Shown here: piece after piece, positions 60,468 through 64,000 of the stretch
Position numbering within the stretch: position 1 is the first letter of the stretch
How the letters are laid out: the number at the start of each line of letters is the position of its first letter
Source: Lolium rigidum
Taxonomy: Eukaryota > Streptophyta > Magnoliopsida > Poales > Poaceae
Reading direction: 5' to 3'
Length of the DNA stretch: 64,000 bases
Assembly: GCF_022539505.1 (NCBI RefSeq)
Contig: NC_061508.1
Coordinates: forward strand, 60,370,033 to 60,434,032
The notes under the pieces: model-generated
Databases searched by the model: none
What the model saw: the letters and a program-made list of their open reading frames with translations, nothing else
What the model was told of the DNA's origin: nothing
Translations under genes and position numbers: made by a program

Positions 60468-61727
60468 TGAAAGAACATCTCTCATATTATGTTTTGTGTG
60501 TTTGATGTCAATGTATGTGATACACTAATGGTTGTTTAAGTGGTACATGAATTACATAGATACATTTGTATACGTGTTGGATGTGCTCAGTTTTGTTAAA
60601 ATGCTGTTTGCAAAAATATTCATCAGGCCGGATAATCCGGGCCGGATATTTCCAAAATATCCGGCCCCCAGAAATCCGGCTAAGGACTTGGGGAAATGCA
60701 CCTCAGTATAGGGGCCGGACATTTTCCCGGATATTGTCCCGGTTTTGTACCAGGGCCGGATTATCCGGGCCGGATATTTCAAGAATATCCGGCCCCCTCG
60801 AAAATGGCTAAGGACTTGAAGAATTGCCTCTCTGGACAGGGCCCGGATATTTGCCCGGACATTGTCATGGTTTTGTTCCTGGAGGGCGGATTATCCGGGG
60901 GGCGGATTATCCGGCCCTTACTTAGGGCGGATTATCCGGCCCCCCGAAATGCACAACGGCTGGATTTTGGGGAGGGGTATTTATACCCCTCTTCTTCTTC
61001 CTTACCCCTTTGCTCAATCATTGCACAAGAATTCTGCCAAGCTTCATCTCCATTAGAGCCACCTCAAGAAACACAAGATTTGCAAGATCTCCTTCCTCCC
61101 CCAACCAAATCTCTTGATCTTTGGAGATTCGAAGGAGAAGCCACCGATCTACATCCTCACCGAAGCGTTTTTCATTTCCCCCTCATTTGTTTGAGGGATC
61201 TCATGCTAGTGTTCCTATTTGGTTCCCTAGTTGATTTGTTGTTGATGTGTTGTTGTTGATTGTTGTATTGTTACAGATTTGGGAGCCTCCAATTTGGTTG
61301 TGGATGTGTGCCCCAAGAACTTTGTAAAGGCCCGGTTTCCGCCTCGAGGAAATCCCTTAGTGGAAGTGGGCTAGGCCTTCGTGGCGTTGCTCACAGGAGA
61401 TCCGAGTGAAGCCTTCGTGGCTGTTGGTTTGGCTTGCGTAGCAACCACACTCCTCCAAACGTAGACGTACCTTCTTGCAAAGGAAGGGAACTACGGGAAT
61501 CATCTCCGTGTCATCGCGTGCTCCACTCTCGGTTACCTCTATCCCATTCTATCTCCTATATTGCGTAGCTATATCTTGCTTAGTTGATATCCTTGTCATA
61601 TAGGTAAATTCACTTAGTTGCATATCTAGAGAATTTACCTTTTGTGTCAAGCCTAAGTTGAAAAAGAACTAAAAATTGGTTAGCACCTATTCACCCCCCC
61701 CTCTAGGTGCGGCATACGATCCTTTCA
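60468..61727 (+). mobile_element. 5' LTR of the copia element, 1,260 bp
   Basis: Begins TGAAAGAACATC and ends GATCCTTTCA, with the terminal inverted pair TGAAAG/CTTTCA. A TATA box (GTATTTATAC) lies at 60978-60987. The U3 region carries clustered CCGGATAATCCGG-type palindromes. The LTR sits directly against the PBS. Confidence 0.9.
60626..60950 (+). repeat. CCGGAT(A/T)ATCCGG palindrome cluster in U3
   Basis: Units start at 60626, 60754 and about 60894 (spacing 128 and about 140 bp), each with GGCCGGAT(A/T)ATCCGG and GGATATT words; three GGCGGATTATCCGG copies crowd 60894-60945. It lies directly upstream of the TATA box. Confidence 0.88.
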
Positions 61728-61729
61728 AT

Positions 61730-61742
61730 TGGTATCAGAGCC
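61730..61742 (+). other. Primer-binding site, tRNA-iMet type
   Basis: TGGTATCAGAGCC, two bases after the LTR end. This is the standard plant copia PBS complementary to the initiator tRNA-Met 3' end. Confidence 0.95.
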
Positions 61743-61776
61743 TCGGCTCTTATTTCGGGCTTAACCGCCTAAGAGT

Positions 61777-64000
61777 ATGCCGAACGAGGATCCCACGGAA
61801 GAGGCCACCAAGACGGTCTCCATGGAATACTTCAATTCGTTGAAGTCCTCCATGGAAGCCCAAATGGAAAGCATGAAAAAGATGATTGCCGAGCTTTTGG
61901 CTCCGGCCCTTCCTAAGGCTCCTAGTGTAGAGGTAAAGGACACGGGTGCGTTAGAAGAGGGTGAGGCTTCGGAATTACCCTCCTCTACCAAACCCGTGGA
62001 AGGTGATAACTTAAACACTTTAAAAAATCCCATTGCATCTCCTAGGACGACTAGTGGAGGTGATAGCTACAATCGAGTAGCTCCACCTTTTCTATCTCCC
62101 GATATACCGGTTCCCCATCCCCATATGAACATTCGGGGCGACCCACCTAAGTTTTCCATTGAGAATTTCGATACTTGGCAATTTGAGTTTCGCTCTCATG
62201 TTTGCAGTGCCTCCAATGAACTTTGGAGAATCATCTTGGAAGGCTTCAAGCCATACAACCCCGACAAGTTGACTAGAAGAGAGGCGGTTGATAGTCAACT
62301 CAACAATACCGCCTTGCACATGATTCAAACTAGTGTGGGGACAAAGGAATTGCATCGTGTTCGGAACTACACCACCGCCAAGGAAGCTTGGGATGGTTTG
62401 GCCGCGAGTTGCATTGGAAGTGAGAGCACAAGGAGGAACAAGTATAATGCTCTTAAGAATAAAGCCGAAGGTTTCATGAGGCTACCGGATGAAGATCATG
62501 AAGTCATGTATGGAAGACTCCTCACCGTTGCCGATGCCTTCCGGCTTATTGGTGCCACCCACATCAATGACTCTTGGATCAAGGAGAGGTACATTGAATG
62601 CATGATGCCATTTGTACCCATTGATGTCAAGACTCTTGTGGGGAGGGAATGCTATTCCTCTCTCACCTCTCAACAAGTCGTGCACGAGATGCAAGCTCTC
62701 AAGGTGCTTGAGGAAACCTCTCATGATTCTCGCAATCGAGCTCTTGGGATGGCAAAAGGTTCCAACCTTGCCTTGACGGTCAACTCCGTTGAAGAAGTGA
62801 TTCCTCAAGAATCTTATAGGGCATCTTGGAGTATGTCCTATTCGGAAGATTTGCAATGCCACTATCATGATCACATGGCCTTCCATGCAAAGTCCTTTTG
62901 GGTTGATCCCGCCAAGGCCAAGGAAGACAACATCAAGAGAAACAACAAAAGTGGGTTCACTAGCTTTGGTCCAAAGACTAGATCATGCTACAATTGTGAT
63001 GACAAGCGCCACTTCATTGCCGAATGCCCCTATGAGAATAGAGAGCTTCATAATGGGAGGCTCATTCCCAAGGACAAGAGCAAAGACACAAAGGGCAAAT
63101 ATTCAAAAGGCCCCAACAAGAAATTCTACAACAACAAGACCAAGAAGGGAAAGAGGCCCTCAAGAGTTGTGCTAGTAACAAGGGAAGAATATTCTTCCGA
63201 TGAAGTGGAAAGCTCTAGTAGTGAGGAAGATGAAGAAAGCTCAAAGGAATTGGCCGCCATCGTCACCACCAACATTCCCTCTTCATCACTCTTTGACTCT
63301 CCCAGTGAGAATTCTCATATCAAGAATGCACATTGCTTCATGGCAAGGTCCTCTTTGGACACGTCTATTGTGCTATCAACTCAAGAAGAGTATACCTCCG
63401 GAGATGATGATGTTGATGATGAAGAAGATGCAACCTCTAATGGCTTGGTCGCTCTTGCCTCCCTCTCCACTAACTCTTCATCACCAAGTGAATCCCCCAA
63501 TGAGGTCATTCATGTGGAGGAAGAAAGTTGCCTCATGGCTAAATCCTCCGAGGTATCATCTCCTTGCCCCTCTATGCCTAACATATCTAGTGATCTAGGG
63601 GTTGATGATGCTAGTCTAAAAGTGAAACAAGAAATGCTAGATTTTGATGATTTCATTCTCAACCTACAAGGTAACACTAAAAAGCATGTTTCAAACCTCA
63701 TGGTTCGTATAGCTCAACAAAGTGATATGCTTGAGAAAAAGGGTCAAATAGAGAGAGAAGACTCTCTTGAAATCCATGCTCTTAAAAATGCTCTTGAGGA
63801 AAGTCAAGAAACTATAACTTCTCTTGAGGAGAGGCTAGAAACTCTTGAAGAGCCTCAAGATAAAATTAACAAGCTCACAAAAGCTAGAGATCTTGCTAGG
63901 GCTAAGACTAAAGTGCTTAAAAAGGAAAAGGCCCAATTTGAGGTTGATCATGAGAAACTTGTGAAGGATCTAGATGAACTAGACAAAGCTCTGTTGCGGT
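61777..64000 (+). CDS. Copia gag polyprotein, open to window end
   Basis: One uninterrupted frame of 741 codons from the ATG at 61777 (MPNEDPTEEATKT), 35 bp after the PBS, continuing beyond 64000. A capsid-like domain is at about residues 125-340 (PKFSIENFDTWQFEFRSH, TAKEAWDGL, CIGSESTRRNKYNALKNK). A CCHC zinc knuckle starts at residue 404 (CYNCDDKRHFIAEC), followed by a Lys-rich stretch and a Ser/Asp/Glu-rich region (about 470-560) with repeated CFMA and CLMA motifs. A long coiled coil begins at about 650 (EEPQDKINKLTKARDLARA). The domain order matches SIRE-type gag; protease and pol should follow outside the window. No stop or frameshift was found. Confidence 0.9.
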   Translation, partial: MPNEDPTEEATKTVSMEYFNSLKSSMEAQMESMKKMIAELLAPALPKAPSVEVKDTGALEEGEASELPSSTKPVEGDNLNTLKNPIASPRTTSGGDSYNRVAPPFLSPDIPVPHPHMNIRGDPPKFSIENFDTWQFEFRSHVCSASNELWRIILEGFKPYNPDKLTRREAVDSQLNNTALHMIQTSVGTKELHRVRNYTTAKEAWDGLAASCIGSESTRRNKYNALKNKAEGFMRLPDEDHEVMYGRLLTVADAFRLIGATHINDSWIKERYIECMMPFVPIDVKTLVGRECYSSLTSQQVVHEMQALKVLEETSHDSRNRALGMAKGSNLALTVNSVEEVIPQESYRASWSMSYSEDLQCHYHDHMAFHAKSFWVDPAKAKEDNIKRNNKSGFTSFGPKTRSCYNCDDKRHFIAECPYENRELHNGRLIPKDKSKDTKGKYSKGPNKKFYNNKTKKGKRPSRVVLVTREEYSSDEVESSSSEEDEESSKELAAIVTTNIPSSSLFDSPSENSHIKNAHCFMARSSLDTSIVLSTQEEYTSGDDDVDDEEDATSNGLVALASLSTNSSSPSESPNEVIHVEEESCLMAKSSEVSSPCPSMPNISSDLGVDDASLKVKQEMLDFDDFILNLQGNTKKHVSNLMVRIAQQSDMLEKKGQIEREDSLEIHALKNALEESQETITSLEERLETLEEPQDKINKLTKARDLARAKTKVLKKEKAQFEVDHEKLVKDLDELDKALLR

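Larger units (their letters stand above)
60468..64000 (+). mobile_element. Ty1/copia element, probably SIRE/Maximus lineage, 5' part
   Basis: 5' LTR, tRNA-Met PBS and a long gag open to the window end. A very long gag with coiled coils and CFMA/CLMA motifs suggests the SIRE/Maximus lineage. The bases before the LTR are GCCGG (60463-60467), one half of the expected target duplication; the other half lies outside. It appears young because the reading frame is unbroken. Confidence 0.85.

Overview
This is nuclear DNA of a grass, most likely Pooideae (a Triticeae species or a close relative such as oat or ryegrass). The evidence is the density and style of nested LTR retrotransposons (Tat, Tekay-like chromovirus, Athila-like and SIRE-like copia), CACTA and Helitron termini, Mutator-type and Stowaway-type MITEs, and a plant-type two-exon exostosin gene. 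There is no bacterial, organellar or viral operon structure. Two runs of exactly 100 N (28806-28905 and 40682-40781) look like assembly gaps of unknown true size, and both fall inside repeats.

Layout. 1-8336: 3' part of a degenerate Ty3/gypsy Tat-type element on +, with a long antisense gene remnant and a 3' LTR. 8337-25607: minus-strand chromovirus sequence (3' LTR, pol, protease, gag, leader, then LTR-like DNA that does not match the 3' LTR), interrupted by a solo Athila-like LTR (9564-11161, TSD CACAT) and a Helitron (20272-22570). 25608-28586: remnant of a second chromovirus, split by another Helitron (26231-28214). 28587-28805: a CACTA end running into a gap. 28906-31055: LTR-like DNA. 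31056-40681: an Athila-like element with broken gag-protease and no pol; its 5' LTR holds a third Helitron (31797-35160), which itself holds a Mutator-type MITE (32760-33139). 41204 onward: a fourth Helitron end.

42659-47928 is the most distinctive object: a 5,270-bp Mutator-like element with 99-bp terminal inverted repeats and a perfect 9-bp target duplication. It carries a broken DUF295 (KIB-type propeller) gene, a B3-domain gene and a 49-bp minisatellite, and no recognisable transposase. 47938-56690 is low-density DNA with three MITEs and a weak gene remnant. 56695-58304 is the only gene that looks intact and cellular: a GT47 exostosin-family, xyloglucan-galactosyltransferase-like protein of 499 residues. 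58766-60467 holds a Myb/SANT-like gene of the kind found beside PIF/Harbinger transposases. 60468-64000 is the 5' end of a copia element whose gag is open to the end of the window.

Functionally the window is a transposon graveyard with one plausible host gene and one composite gene-carrying MULE. Two Helitrons share both ends and form one family. Several insertion boundaries check each other: removing the Helitron from the Athila-like 5' LTR leaves 1,597 bp, against 1,598 bp for the independent solo LTR. No intact autonomous element and no clearly new molecular system is seen; the gene-carrying MULE and the Helitron pair are the best candidates for something undescribed.
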